Source: Stutzerimonas stutzeri
GTDB taxonomy: Bacteria; Pseudomonadota; Gammaproteobacteria; Pseudomonadales; Pseudomonadaceae
Direction: 5' to 3'
Assembly: GCF_024448895.1 (NCBI RefSeq)
Contig: NZ_JAMOIC010000019.1
Span: 30,892 to 94,891 of the forward strand
Length of the DNA: 64,000 nt
Position 1 is the stretch's first letter, and every line of letters begins with the position of its first letter. Shown here one piece after another: positions 57,120 through 63,987 of the stretch. Position numbers and translations under genes: made by a program. Below the pieces are notes generated by a model. That model had not been told where the DNA came from, did no database searches, and worked only from the letters and a program-made list of their open reading frames with translations.

Positions 57120-58415
57120 CTACTGGTTACGGGTCACTCGCCAGACCACATTGGCAAGATCGTCCGCCACAATCACCGCGCCTTTCGGGTCGACGGTCAC
57201 CCCAACAGGCCGGCCACGGGTCTTGCCCTCATCGGTGCGAAAGCCCGTCACGAAATCAACCGGCTCGCCCGAAGGTCGCCCATTACTGAACGGTACGAAG
57301 ACCACCTTGTAGCCCGACGGATCCTCACGGTTCCAGCTTCCGTGCTCACCGACGAACGCGCCGTCGGCAAACTGCTCGCCCATTTCCGGTATGGAAAAGT
57401 CCACTCCAAGGGCGGCAACGTGCGCGCCTAGCGCATAGTCCGGCGTAATCGCTGCGTCGACCTTGTCCGGATCCTGTGGACGCACCCGGTCATCGACGTT
57501 CTGGCCCCAGTAGCTGTAAGGCCAGCCGTAAAAGCCGCCCTCCTTAACCGATGTCAGGTAATCCGGTACCAGGTCTTCACCCAGTTCGTCCCGCTCATTC
57601 ACCACCGCCCACAACTCATCGGAACCCGGCTGAATGGTCAATGCGGTCGGGTTGCGCAGGCCGGTCGCGTAGGGCTTGTGAGCGCCCGTCTCGGCATTGA
57701 TCTGCCAGACCACGGCGCGATCAACTTCAGCCGCCATCCCACGCTCAGTGATGTTGCTGTTGGAACCGATGCCGACGTAGAGGTACTGGCCATCCGGGCT
57801 GATGGTCATCGCCTTGGTCCAGTGGTGGTTGATCTCCGAAGGCAGGTCGGTGACCTTGACCGGCTCACCGCTGGCCTCCGTCTGGCCCTCTTCATAATCG
57901 AACCGCACCAGCGCGTCCTGATTGGCGACATACAGATTGCCCTCGTGGAAGGCCAGGCCGTACGGCGCGTTGAGATCGTCGGCGAATACCGTCTGCACCT
58001 CGTAGGTGCCATCACCATCGGCGTCTCGCAGCAAGGTCAGGCGGTCACCACCTTTGACCGAGGTAACGCCTTTCGACTTGATATAACCGGCGATCACGTC
58101 CTTCGGCTTGAGCTTTGGCGCGTTACCGCCTTTACCTTCGGCCACGAGGATGTCGCCGTTGGGCAACACCAACGTCTGGCGTGGAATCTTCAGGTCAGTG
58201 GCAATCGCCGTGACTGTGAAGTTATCCGGAACCGTCGGAACCGCGTCACCCCAGGGCGACGGCTCGGCGATCTTCATGCTGGGCAGCAGCCCGCGTTCAG
58301 GCTCCGGCAGCTTGGGATTGGCGCCATACAGCTGCGCCGAATCCTCGTCGTCACTGCCGCAGGCCGCCAGGAAAATCGACATCGTCAGAACGGAGAGAGC
58401 GCTCGAATGCTTCAT
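57120..58415 (-). CDS. PQQ-type sorbosone/sugar dehydrogenase lipoprotein
   Basis: A 431-residue lipoprotein (signal SVLTMSIFLAACGSDDED, lipid on the Cys) of the sorbosone dehydrogenase-like propeller family. Motifs: TDLKIPRQTLVLPNGDILVA, NAPYGLAFHEGNLYVANQ, NPTALTIQPGSDELWAVVNE, FVGEHGSWNREDPSGYKVVF. Overlaps the DUF2231 gene by four bases (ATGA), so they form an operon that may carry electrons from the enzyme to the membrane. Confidence 0.9.
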   Translation of the reverse strand: MKHSSALSVLTMSIFLAACGSDDEDSAQLYGANPKLPEPERGLLPSMKIAEPSPWGDAVPTVPDNFTVTAIATDLKIPRQTLVLPNGDILVAEGKGGNAPKLKPKDVIAGYIKSKGVTSVKGGDRLTLLRDADGDGTYEVQTVFADDLNAPYGLAFHEGNLYVANQDALVRFDYEEGQTEASGEPVKVTDLPSEINHHWTKAMTISPDGQYLYVGIGSNSNITERGMAAEVDRAVVWQINAETGAHKPYATGLRNPTALTIQPGSDELWAVVNERDELGEDLVPDYLTSVKEGGFYGWPYSYWGQNVDDRVRPQDPDKVDAAITPDYALGAHVAALGVDFSIPEMGEQFADGAFVGEHGSWNREDPSGYKVVFVPFSNGRPSGEPVDFVTGFRTDEGKTRGRPVGVTVDPKGAVIVADDLANVVWRVTRNQ

Positions 58416-58861
58416 GCTTCACCTCCATCACGCAGGTTGCTAAGGCCGATCCACGTCGCGGCACAGGCGAGCACCGCAACGATCACTGACAGCACCAGCC
58501 CGGTAGGCATGATTGCCCAGGCATCCTTGGCGTGCTGCAGCGCATTAATGAAACCCAGCACCCAGGTCGCGGCAAGCAGCAGGAAATAAACTAGCGGTCG
58601 GCCCGTCTTGTGCCTGGCCCGGATCAGATTGACCAGGGCGAACACGATGGCCAACCCGCAGAAGACCAGCCCCCCGGCGATCAGCCAGGACGAGAAATCG
58701 CTCCACTGAATCTCATAGCTGCGGAAATAAGCGATATCCGTCAAAAGGGCGCCGAGAAACAGCGGGACGGTGCCGGCAAGCAAGGTCGCATGCAGCGGGT
58801 TCGGAACGTGTCGGGAGATGCTGTGTGTCGTGTGCTGAGTGTTGTGGGTAATAACGGTCAC
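58412..58861 (-). CDS. DUF2231 membrane protein
   Basis: A 149-residue protein with four membrane helices (about residues 22-45, 58-80, 88-108, 117-140) and the DUF2231 start HVPNPLHATLLAGTVPLFLG. The family often lies beside haem or PQQ proteins, and has been proposed as a membrane redox partner. It is the first gene of the two-gene operon with the lipoprotein sugar dehydrogenase. The 180 bases between this gene and the RidA gene show nothing clear. Confidence 0.85.
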   Translation of the reverse strand: MTVITHNTQHTTHSISRHVPNPLHATLLAGTVPLFLGALLTDIAYFRSYEIQWSDFSSWLIAGGLVFCGLAIVFALVNLIRARHKTGRPLVYFLLLAATWVLGFINALQHAKDAWAIMPTGLVLSVIVAVLACAATWIGLSNLRDGGEA

Positions 58862-59041
58862 GAAGGCTTCCTCATCGCTGACACAACCCAGGCCTGACGC
58901 GTTGCGCGGATGCGCTGGCTACCCGGGTCGCTCTGACTGTGCTTAAAAGGGGATCGTGCCGTTGCGGTGTTAGTTCACTCGGATCGACGAGCCGGAGTGT
59001 TGTTAATGGACTGATTGGCAGCAAGCAATGCCGTTTGTGAT

Positions 59042-59437
59042 TCAGCGTTGATCGGTCGAATAGGCGGTTAAATTCATGGTCATGAGCGCCCCCGACTTTG
59101 GCAGGTCTGCCACGCAAATCACGGTGCGGGCCGGCCGATGTGTACCGAATGCCTCTGCATATGCGCGGTTCATTTCGGCAAAGTCTTCGACATGTTTCAG
59201 GTAAACATGGACGTGCATCACCTCGCTGAGCGAGGACCCGATCCCCGTTAACATCGTTCTGAAGTTACCCACGATCTGTTTCGCTTGGCTGTATGCGTCG
59301 GGTCCAGCCAACAGCGAAGTAATTGGATCAACGCCGGGCGTGCCTGAGATGCTGATAAACGGACCAACTCTGGCGATGTGGCTGTAGGGGCCGATGGGCT
59401 CAAACATCCCCGATGGTGTGAGGGTTTCAATTTGCAT
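59042..59437 (-). CDS. RidA-family protein (YjgF/YER057c)
   Basis: A 131-residue RidA-fold protein: GPYSHIARVGPFISISGTPG, YSQAKQIVGNFRTML, YLKHVEDFAEMNRAYAEAFG and the late Arg in PARTVICVADLPK, which in active RidA binds the imine substrate. Canonical RidA members hydrolyse reactive 2-aminoacrylate; a role of this copy is not known. Start ATG at 59437 gives the family length; the open frame runs to 59539. Codon use is slightly lower-GC than the left side. No attC flanks it, so it lies outside the recognisable cassettes. Confidence 0.87.
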   Translation of the reverse strand: MQIETLTPSGMFEPIGPYSHIARVGPFISISGTPGVDPITSLLAGPDAYSQAKQIVGNFRTMLTGIGSSLSEVMHVHVYLKHVEDFAEMNRAYAEAFGTHRPARTVICVADLPKSGALMTMNLTAYSTDQR

Positions 59438-59535
59438 GGGCGACTTATCCGATTGGTTGTTAGTGACAGGCGATTCGATGAGAAGAGTACGGAGACAGGT
59501 TTTCAGTAGATCGGAGGGAACGATGAAATGGGCCG

Positions 59536-60051
59536 TCACGCACCAGGGTTCAGGTTCAGCATCATCGGCTGCACCATAAGCGCCGAACCGCTCCTCAGCT
59601 CTTCTTGTTGTCCCACCGCGGTAAAGCCATAGGCGCTATAGAGGCGGAATGCGGCGTCATTGGTTGTTGTTACCGCGAGGCGCATGTGGGTACAGCGTCT
59701 CCCTACAGCCCATGACGTAATCTCCTTTAGTAGCAACTTCCCTACACCTTTACCCCTTACTGTCGGCGAAACCCACATTTGATAAACGTGGGCTGTTGAC
59801 GAAGCCTGCGCATCTACTAAGCCCCAAGCGAGGCCCACGGCCTCGCCATTCGTTGTGGCAACCAGTGGCAACGCCTTAATGTCACGCACTTCCAGATCTA
59901 ATCGAGACTTCCATTCGGTATCCGACATTGCCGCTTCTTGCTCCAATGTGGAGCCATACGAGTCGGGTGCGTCTTTAAGTGCCTGCAGCCTGATGGATTT
60001 ATATAGCTGCCAGCGGTCAGGGGTTAACGTTGTGATCTCGAAGTTGCTCAT
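59536..60051 (-). CDS. GNAT-family N-acetyltransferase
   Basis: A 171-residue acetyltransferase: TPDRWQLYKSIRLQALKDAP, then the acetyl-CoA motif VSPTVRGKGVGKLLLKEITSW and FRLYSAYGFTAVG. Substrate unknown. It begins right after the degraded attC of the next gene, so it may be an old cassette gene, but no R''-type box follows its stop. It ends upstream of the RidA gene. Confidence 0.85.
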   Translation of the reverse strand: MSNFEITTLTPDRWQLYKSIRLQALKDAPDSYGSTLEQEAAMSDTEWKSRLDLEVRDIKALPLVATTNGEAVGLAWGLVDAQASSTAHVYQMWVSPTVRGKGVGKLLLKEITSWAVGRRCTHMRLAVTTTNDAAFRLYSAYGFTAVGQQEELRSGSALMVQPMMLNLNPGA

Positions 60052-60091
60052 GGGTAAGGCCTTGATCTATTCACGTGAGCAGCGGCGCTCT

Positions 60092-60120
60092 AGACGTTCC
60101 AACGAAGCAGATGGTTAGGT
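60092..60120 (-). repeat. Degraded attC of the first GNAT cassette
   Basis: On the minus strand ACCTAAC (60120-60114) is a good R'' box and contains the TAA stop of the 60115-60618 gene. Beyond it CTTCGTTGGAACGTCTAGAGC (near 60092) looks like a broken L'/R' half. The central stem is missing, so it probably no longer recombines. Confidence 0.5.
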
Positions 60121-60618
60121 CGCGCTGCGATACCTGAACTCCCACAGCTCGCTTCCATCAATCTCGATACTCTTTGAAGCACCATCTAATTCAAATCCCG
60201 CCTTCTCATAAAACCGCCTGGCCCGCTGATTCTCTTCAAGCACCCAAAGGCTGACGGAGCTGTACCCTTTGCGCCCTAAATGCAGGATCGCATCGGTCAA
60301 TAACGTCCTGCCCGTCCCTTGGCCCCAGTGGGATTGATCGACGTATATCGCATAGACCTCACCGGCTTCTTTGTCGTCATTGTCTCGGCTTGGGCCAAAT
60401 GAGGTCCATCCTGCGATTGATCCGTTTGCTAGCACCGCGACTCGTGCTTCTTCGTTGGGATCAGACAGTTTGTTTGCCCAGCTTTTTGCACGCTCTTCTT
60501 TATCCAGGCGGGCCAGATAGCTGCTCGGAACAATCTCCGCATAAGCGATGCGCCACGTTTCTACGTGAATTCGGGCGATTTCTGATGCGTCTGATATTTC
60601 TGCCCTACGTATGTTCAT
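60115..60618 (-). CDS. GNAT-family N-acetyltransferase in an integron cassette
   Basis: A 167-residue acetyltransferase: RRAEISDASEIARIHVETWR, GEVYAIYVDQSHWGQGTGRT (acetyl-CoA loop) and RARRFYEKAGFELDG. The substrate is unknown. Its stop lies in the R'' box ACCTAAC, and its start is ten bases inside the R' box GTTAGGC (minus strand, 60634-60628). These two boxes are complementary except for one base, as in one cassette. It is the outermost cassette with clear ends. Confidence 0.88.
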   Translation of the reverse strand: MNIRRAEISDASEIARIHVETWRIAYAEIVPSSYLARLDKEERAKSWANKLSDPNEEARVAVLANGSIAGWTSFGPSRDNDDKEAGEVYAIYVDQSHWGQGTGRTLLTDAILHLGRKGYSSVSLWVLEENQRARRFYEKAGFELDGASKSIEIDGSELWEFRYRSAT

Positions 60619-60627
60619 ATCTGTGCA

Positions 60628-60646
60628 GCCTAACGTTTGGTTAAGG
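60628..60646 (-). repeat. Half attC (L'-R' side) fused to IS remnant
   Basis: GCCTAACGTTTGGTTAAGG equals the first 19 bases of the full attC sites at 63262 and (after three bases) 61942, but then runs into IS sequence at 60647. So the L'-R' arm survives and the rest of the site is lost. Confidence 0.88.
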
Positions 60647-61120
60647 AGCCCGTACCAGCGACCGAATTGAGCGCTGGCACGCTGAAGATGAGTCGCACTC
60701 TAGCTCGACGAAGTCAGCGGCATTGGTCTGCTGACGGCAAGTGCTTTGAAGACCGCCGTAGGCAAACCCGAGCGCTCCGCCAGTGGCCGGCACCTGAGCG
60801 CCTGGCTGGGCATGACGCCCAACGAATACAGCAGTGGCGAGCGGCGACGACTGGGGCGGATCAGCTGCAAGGGCAACGTCTACGTGCGCACCTTGCTGAT
60901 CCACGGCGGGAGAGCCGCGCTGCTGGCAGCTAAACGCTGCAAGGCCCGAACGCCTGAAAGGCTGACTCAACTACAGCGTTGGGCCTTGGATACAGCTGAC
61001 CGCATCGGACATAACAAAGCGGCCGTGGCGCTGGCGAATGAGCTGGTAAGCATATGCCGGGCGGTGCGGTGCCATGAGCGCAGGTTCAGTGAAAACTGGC
61101 ACAGCACAAAGCCCGCCTGA
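60647..61120 (+). pseudogene. IS110/IS1111-family transposase, 5'-truncated and frameshifted
   Basis: Only the C-terminal domain remains: LDEVSGIGLLTASALKTAVG (helix-hairpin-helix of the IS116/IS110/IS902 domain), GRHLSAWLGMTPNEYSSG, GRISCKGNVYVRTLLIHGGR and a C-terminus near 61120. Upstream, RIERWHAEDE in another frame (60663-60692) continues the protein, so a frameshift and a stop at 60701 separate the parts. The N-terminal DEDD catalytic domain is gone, so it cannot be active. Longest intact frame: 60704-61120. Confidence 0.9.
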
Positions 61121-61361
61121 CGGCAGGGTTAATAATGAAGTGATGGTTCTAGTGGTTGTGGTGAGAAGCGAGACTGTCGGAACAGGCGAGTCCTGCAGCA
61201 GAGCAAGGCCGATAACAATGACGATCTTCGTGATCGCTTGATCGCTTGGCCTCTGCTGCGCGAACTACAGAATGGCCAAGGCAGTGCCCAGAACAGGCCG
61301 GATATACGAATGCAACCGCGATGACGACAGGATTGAAAGAAAGCTACTCCTCACTGCTTGT

Positions 61362-61374
61362 GGGGAGAGTCCAT
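61362..61374 (-). repeat. IS terminal inverted repeat (right end)
   Basis: ATGGACTCTCCCC on the minus strand. Identical 13 bases point the other way at 63988-64000. Confidence 0.85.
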
Positions 61375-61384
61375 ATACCATTTG

Positions 61385-61924
61385 TTATGCTTGCTTCGAT
61401 AAAAGACTCGATATTTTTGATGTTATTGAATCTGAGATTTTTTCAATTATTTCAGTTGTCGGACTGATAACCACTGAGGGCGAACTTGCCTCTTGGCTAA
61501 AGAGTGCACTGATTAATTGCTCTGAGGCAGACTCCTTAGATATTGCTTGAGCTTTCTGTATGAAAAACAGATGATCTTCAATGGTGGAAGATCTATTTAT
61601 GTGGTGTTTTAAGAGCGCGGCCACAGCAAATAAAAATATAATTAAACCGCTGAGCATTACATAGCCAAGATTGTTTTCGGTAGCAATTTTTATTATGTCT
61701 GGCGATGAGTCTTTGCTCGTTAGACCTATTTCAATTCCTGCGCTTTGTGCTGCCAATACATAGCTGCCTGCCTTGTCCAGTAGCTGTATTAGATACCCGC
61801 CAAATATTAAGCCACCTACAAGGGTAAATATGGCAACCAAAAGAAGAGTCATAAAAAATAGACTCGCTTTCCTCCGATGGTAACTCAATGACGACTTAAG
61901 CTCTCCCTCAATTTCAGTGAACAA
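61385..61924 (-). CDS. Cassette gene: two-helix membrane protein, unknown
   Basis: A 179-residue protein with two membrane helices (about residues 17-40 and 81-103 of this start), a roughly 40-residue loop between and a Ser-rich C-terminal tail (SSPSVVISPTTEIIEKISDS). No known domain. An ATG at 61945 lies inside the core site, but AAGGAG eight bases before the TTG at 61924 makes that the better start. The stop TAA lies in the R'' box GCATAAC. Base composition is AT-richer than the chromosome, typical of a captured cassette. Confidence 0.75.
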   Translation of the reverse strand: MFTEIEGELKSSLSYHRRKASLFFMTLLLVAIFTLVGGLIFGGYLIQLLDKAGSYVLAAQSAGIEIGLTSKDSSPDIIKIATENNLGYVMLSGLIIFLFAVAALLKHHINRSSTIEDHLFFIQKAQAISKESASEQLISALFSQEASSPSVVISPTTEIIEKISDSITSKISSLLSKQA

Positions 61925-61941
61925 CGCGAATACTCCTTGAT

Positions 61942-62017
61942 GCATAACGTTTGGTTAAGGGGCGGGCTTTAGCCCGTCCCAGTGAGCGAAGCGAACGATT
62001 TGAACAACTAGTTAGAC
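61942..62017 (-). repeat. attC site A (76 bp)
   Basis: R' box GTTATGC (61948-61942, minus) at one end and GTTAGAC/GTCTAAC (62011-62017) at the other. The centre GGCGGGCTTTAGCCCGTCC is a strong palindrome, flanked by TTAACC and TTCAAATCG, the L' and L'' regions. Orientation (TTCAAATCG near R'', TTAACCAAACG near R') places it downstream of the ankyrin-type gene. Confidence 0.9.
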
Positions 62018-62035
62018 TAGGTTATCCCTAGAGGG

Positions 62036-63139
62036 TCAGTGTAGGGCTTCGCAAACCATCCAGTCCGAGATATTGCCCCACAAGACCATGCCCTTATCCA
62101 CGTGCATACCATCCACGTTCAAGCTTGTGATGTGCTTTGGAAAAAAACCGGCCACGGAGACTTTTACTTTCTGAGGAGTAACCTGCTCAACGAACCCAAA
62201 GGCTCCAATATTGCCGTCGCTAAAGCACACTTTCATCCCTGGATTACGGCTAATATTTTTTTGCTCGTCGAGTGCAATATAAGTAAGTCCCGCCCTCTCA
62301 AAGCTTTCTTTGGCCCGAGCCTCCATAACACGAATTTTTGCGTTCGTTCTGTTGTTGATCGCTACGACAAGCATGGCATGTGTATCAAGGCGTTTTTTTA
62401 AGACATCTCGAAGCCCGCATTTGGAGTCTTTATTGCCTTTTTCCTCGCATGAAGATGAGATTTGCTCAATAGTACCCACTTCCTCTTGGGATATTTCGTA
62501 CCCATTCTTAAGAATCAAATCCAAGCTTTGACTATCGCGCTCATCACCACTTAAGAGATGGTGATAAAGCCGTGTTTCCCCATCAGGGGATTTTTGCATG
62601 TCGACACCAGACTCAATAAGCAACTTGAGCTGGTATGCATTTTTATTCGAGTAGGCAATATAGAAAGGAGACGTATACGCCGGTCCACTATATGACCGAT
62701 TTTCGACTACGCTCCGGGGCCATGCTTTGTTGACGTCAGCGCCCTGTTCGATAGCTACTCTAGCCAGTGCAAGATTATTAACTTTCAGCGCCCGTGCCAG
62801 CATCAGGCTTTTATCACTTGGTACCATATATGAGCGATATTTCTCTTTCTGTTGTGAGAATGTTGGGTTCGTAGTTAATGAGCCCAGATTGAATGGCAGG
62901 CAATAGAAAGAAATTTCACTTATTAAAGTGGCGTTATCGCACAGCTGGGCGACAGCCTTGTAGTCTGTATATATTACACTGGTAATTAGGCCGTTCTCCC
63001 TATTTATTTTTCTTTCTCCAGCTAGCCGCTGAAGATCTCTATACGACATTTCCGTATAGTTGGGGCCGGTTGGCGTTGATGCACACCCAGCCACCAAAGC
63101 AAGATTAACCGTAAGGATCGCCAAAGAAATATAGCGCAC
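62036..63139 (-). CDS. Cassette gene: ankyrin-like lipoprotein, unknown
   Basis: A 367-residue predicted lipoprotein. Signal RYISLAILTVNLALVAGCAS ends in a lipobox (LVAGC). Two or three ankyrin-like units follow (ALKVNNLALARVAIEQGADV, AYSNKNAYQLKLLIESGVDM, LDLILKNGYEI), then a C-terminal part with KVCFSDGNIGAFGFVEQVTP and paired cysteines. AAGGAG lies five bases before the GTG at 63139, and the signal begins exactly there; a TTG start at 63166 is unlikely. No homologue I can name. AT-rich. Confidence 0.78.
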   Translation of the reverse strand: MRYISLAILTVNLALVAGCASTPTGPNYTEMSYRDLQRLAGERKINRENGLITSVIYTDYKAVAQLCDNATLISEISFYCLPFNLGSLTTNPTFSQQKEKYRSYMVPSDKSLMLARALKVNNLALARVAIEQGADVNKAWPRSVVENRSYSGPAYTSPFYIAYSNKNAYQLKLLIESGVDMQKSPDGETRLYHHLLSGDERDSQSLDLILKNGYEISQEEVGTIEQISSSCEEKGNKDSKCGLRDVLKKRLDTHAMLVVAINNRTNAKIRVMEARAKESFERAGLTYIALDEQKNISRNPGMKVCFSDGNIGAFGFVEQVTPQKVKVSVAGFFPKHITSLNVDGMHVDKGMVLWGNISDWMVCEALH

Positions 63140-63184
63140 GACAGCTCCTTTGTTTGTGTCAACCAAAAATAATAATTAGCAAGT

Positions 63185-63253
63185 TTATGATAAATTCAGC
63201 CATTCTGTAGAGTCGCTATCTGTTGTTCGCCTTAATGTGATTGTGTTGCTCAT
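63185..63253 (-). CDS. 22-residue open frame in the leader of the ankyrin cassette
   Basis: MSNTITLRRTTDSDSTEWLN plus LS, then TAA, starting nine bases inside the cassette. It has no ribosome site. It resembles the start of a GNAT or AAC-type acetyltransferase (TLRRTTDSD), so it may be a remnant of a lost gene or just chance. Confidence 0.25.
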   Translation of the reverse strand: MSNTITLRRTTDSDSTEWLNLS

Positions 63254-63261
63254 GGTGATAG

Positions 63262-63338
63262 GCCTAACGTTTGGTTAAGGGGCGGGCTTTTAGCCCGTCC
63301 CAGTGAGCGAAGTGAACGATTTGAACCAGCTGTTAGAC
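63262..63338 (-). repeat. attC site B (77 bp)
   Basis: GCCTAAC (63262-63268) and GTTAGAC (63332-63338) end boxes, same palindromic centre GGGCTTTTAGCCC and same arms as site A, one base longer in the loop. It lies downstream of the TonB-C-like gene. Confidence 0.93.
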
Positions 63339-63348
63339 CTATGCGCTA

Positions 63349-63897
63349 CTAGTTGCCGGATTGCATAAGTGGGCCAGATTTGAATTTAAGTTTGTGAAAT
63401 TTGAAGTATTTATTATAGTCGACTTCGCTAAGATCTTTTACTTCACTGAATATGCCAATGCTGCGTATTGCCAAAATTGCTGCTTTATCAAATTGATAAT
63501 CCCCGCTAGTCTGGGCTATTTCAATTGATGAAATTTTACCGTCTGCGCTCATTTGAACGTCAAGGATAAGTTGCGCTTCAGGCCTTAAGTCTTTCGGTGT
63601 TGTGAAGTTATTAAATATTTTGGTTGTGTAAAGTGCAAACAAGTCTGCTGGGTCTTTGGTGTTTAAAGTTTGCGTTTGCTGGTAGGTGACAGCTTCGGAT
63701 AAAAGCTCTCTAAGGGCGCGTTGCTTCTTAGACTCTGTCGGTTCAGCTGGAATTGAGTTCTGAGGCGAAATTTCCTGTACTTGAACAGGCGTACTAACTG
63801 CTCTTTCATTCCGATTGGTATTTACAACTGTTTCTGTGGAATTGCAGCCTGACAGCAATGAGTAAGAAACAATTAGAGCTATTACGCATAGTTTCAT
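63349..63897 (-). CDS. Cassette gene: lipoprotein with TonB/TolA-C-like domain
   Basis: A 182-residue predicted lipoprotein: LCVIALIVSYSLLSGCNS gives a lipobox (LSGC). A polar linker (about 20-75) precedes a C-terminal domain with LILDVQMSADGKISSIEIAQ and FDKAAILAIRSIG, which matches the beta-alpha-beta pattern of TonB C-terminal/TolA C-terminal domains. Unlike TonB it has a lipid anchor and no TM box, so its role differs. The cassette ends in R'/R'' boxes that are exactly complementary (GTTAGAC/GTCTAAC). Confidence 0.78.
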   Translation of the reverse strand: MKLCVIALIVSYSLLSGCNSTETVVNTNRNERAVSTPVQVQEISPQNSIPAEPTESKKQRALRELLSEAVTYQQTQTLNTKDPADLFALYTTKIFNNFTTPKDLRPEAQLILDVQMSADGKISSIEIAQTSGDYQFDKAAILAIRSIGIFSEVKDLSEVDYNKYFKFHKLKFKSGPLMQSGN

Positions 63898-63917
63898 TAC
63901 ACAAATTCCAAGGTTGA

Positions 63918-63987
63918 GTCTAACGTTTGGTTAAGGGGCGGGCTTTAGCCCGTCCCAGTGAGCGAAGTGAACGATTTGAAGGCTGTA
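63918..63987 (-). repeat. attC site C, interrupted by an IS end
   Basis: GTCTAAC (63918-63924), then the same arm, centre and TTCAAATCG region as sites A and B up to about 63980, where the sequence departs (GGCTGTA) and enters IS terminal sequence at 63988. The R'' box of this site must lie beyond the IS, off the window. Confidence 0.88.

Larger units (their letters stand above)
60647..61374 (+). mobile_element. Truncated IS1111-type element inserted in attC
   Basis: Left end is broken (fused with half attC at 60647). Right end is the 13-bp terminal GGGGAGAGTCCAT (61362-61374), the reverse complement of the IS end at 63988-64000. The 254 bases after the transposase stop hold no gene. The R'' box of the neighbouring cassette (61384-61390) lies just outside. 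This is the position known for the IS1111-attC group, which targets cassette recombination sites. Confidence 0.85.

Noticed and set aside
59004-59012. IS end TAATGGACT beyond the RidA gene
   Set aside because: Only nine bases match and the following CTCCCC is missing; likely chance.
59440-59470. attC-like box CACTAACAACCAA before RidA
   Set aside because: It does not fit RYYYAAC and no paired box or stem follows.
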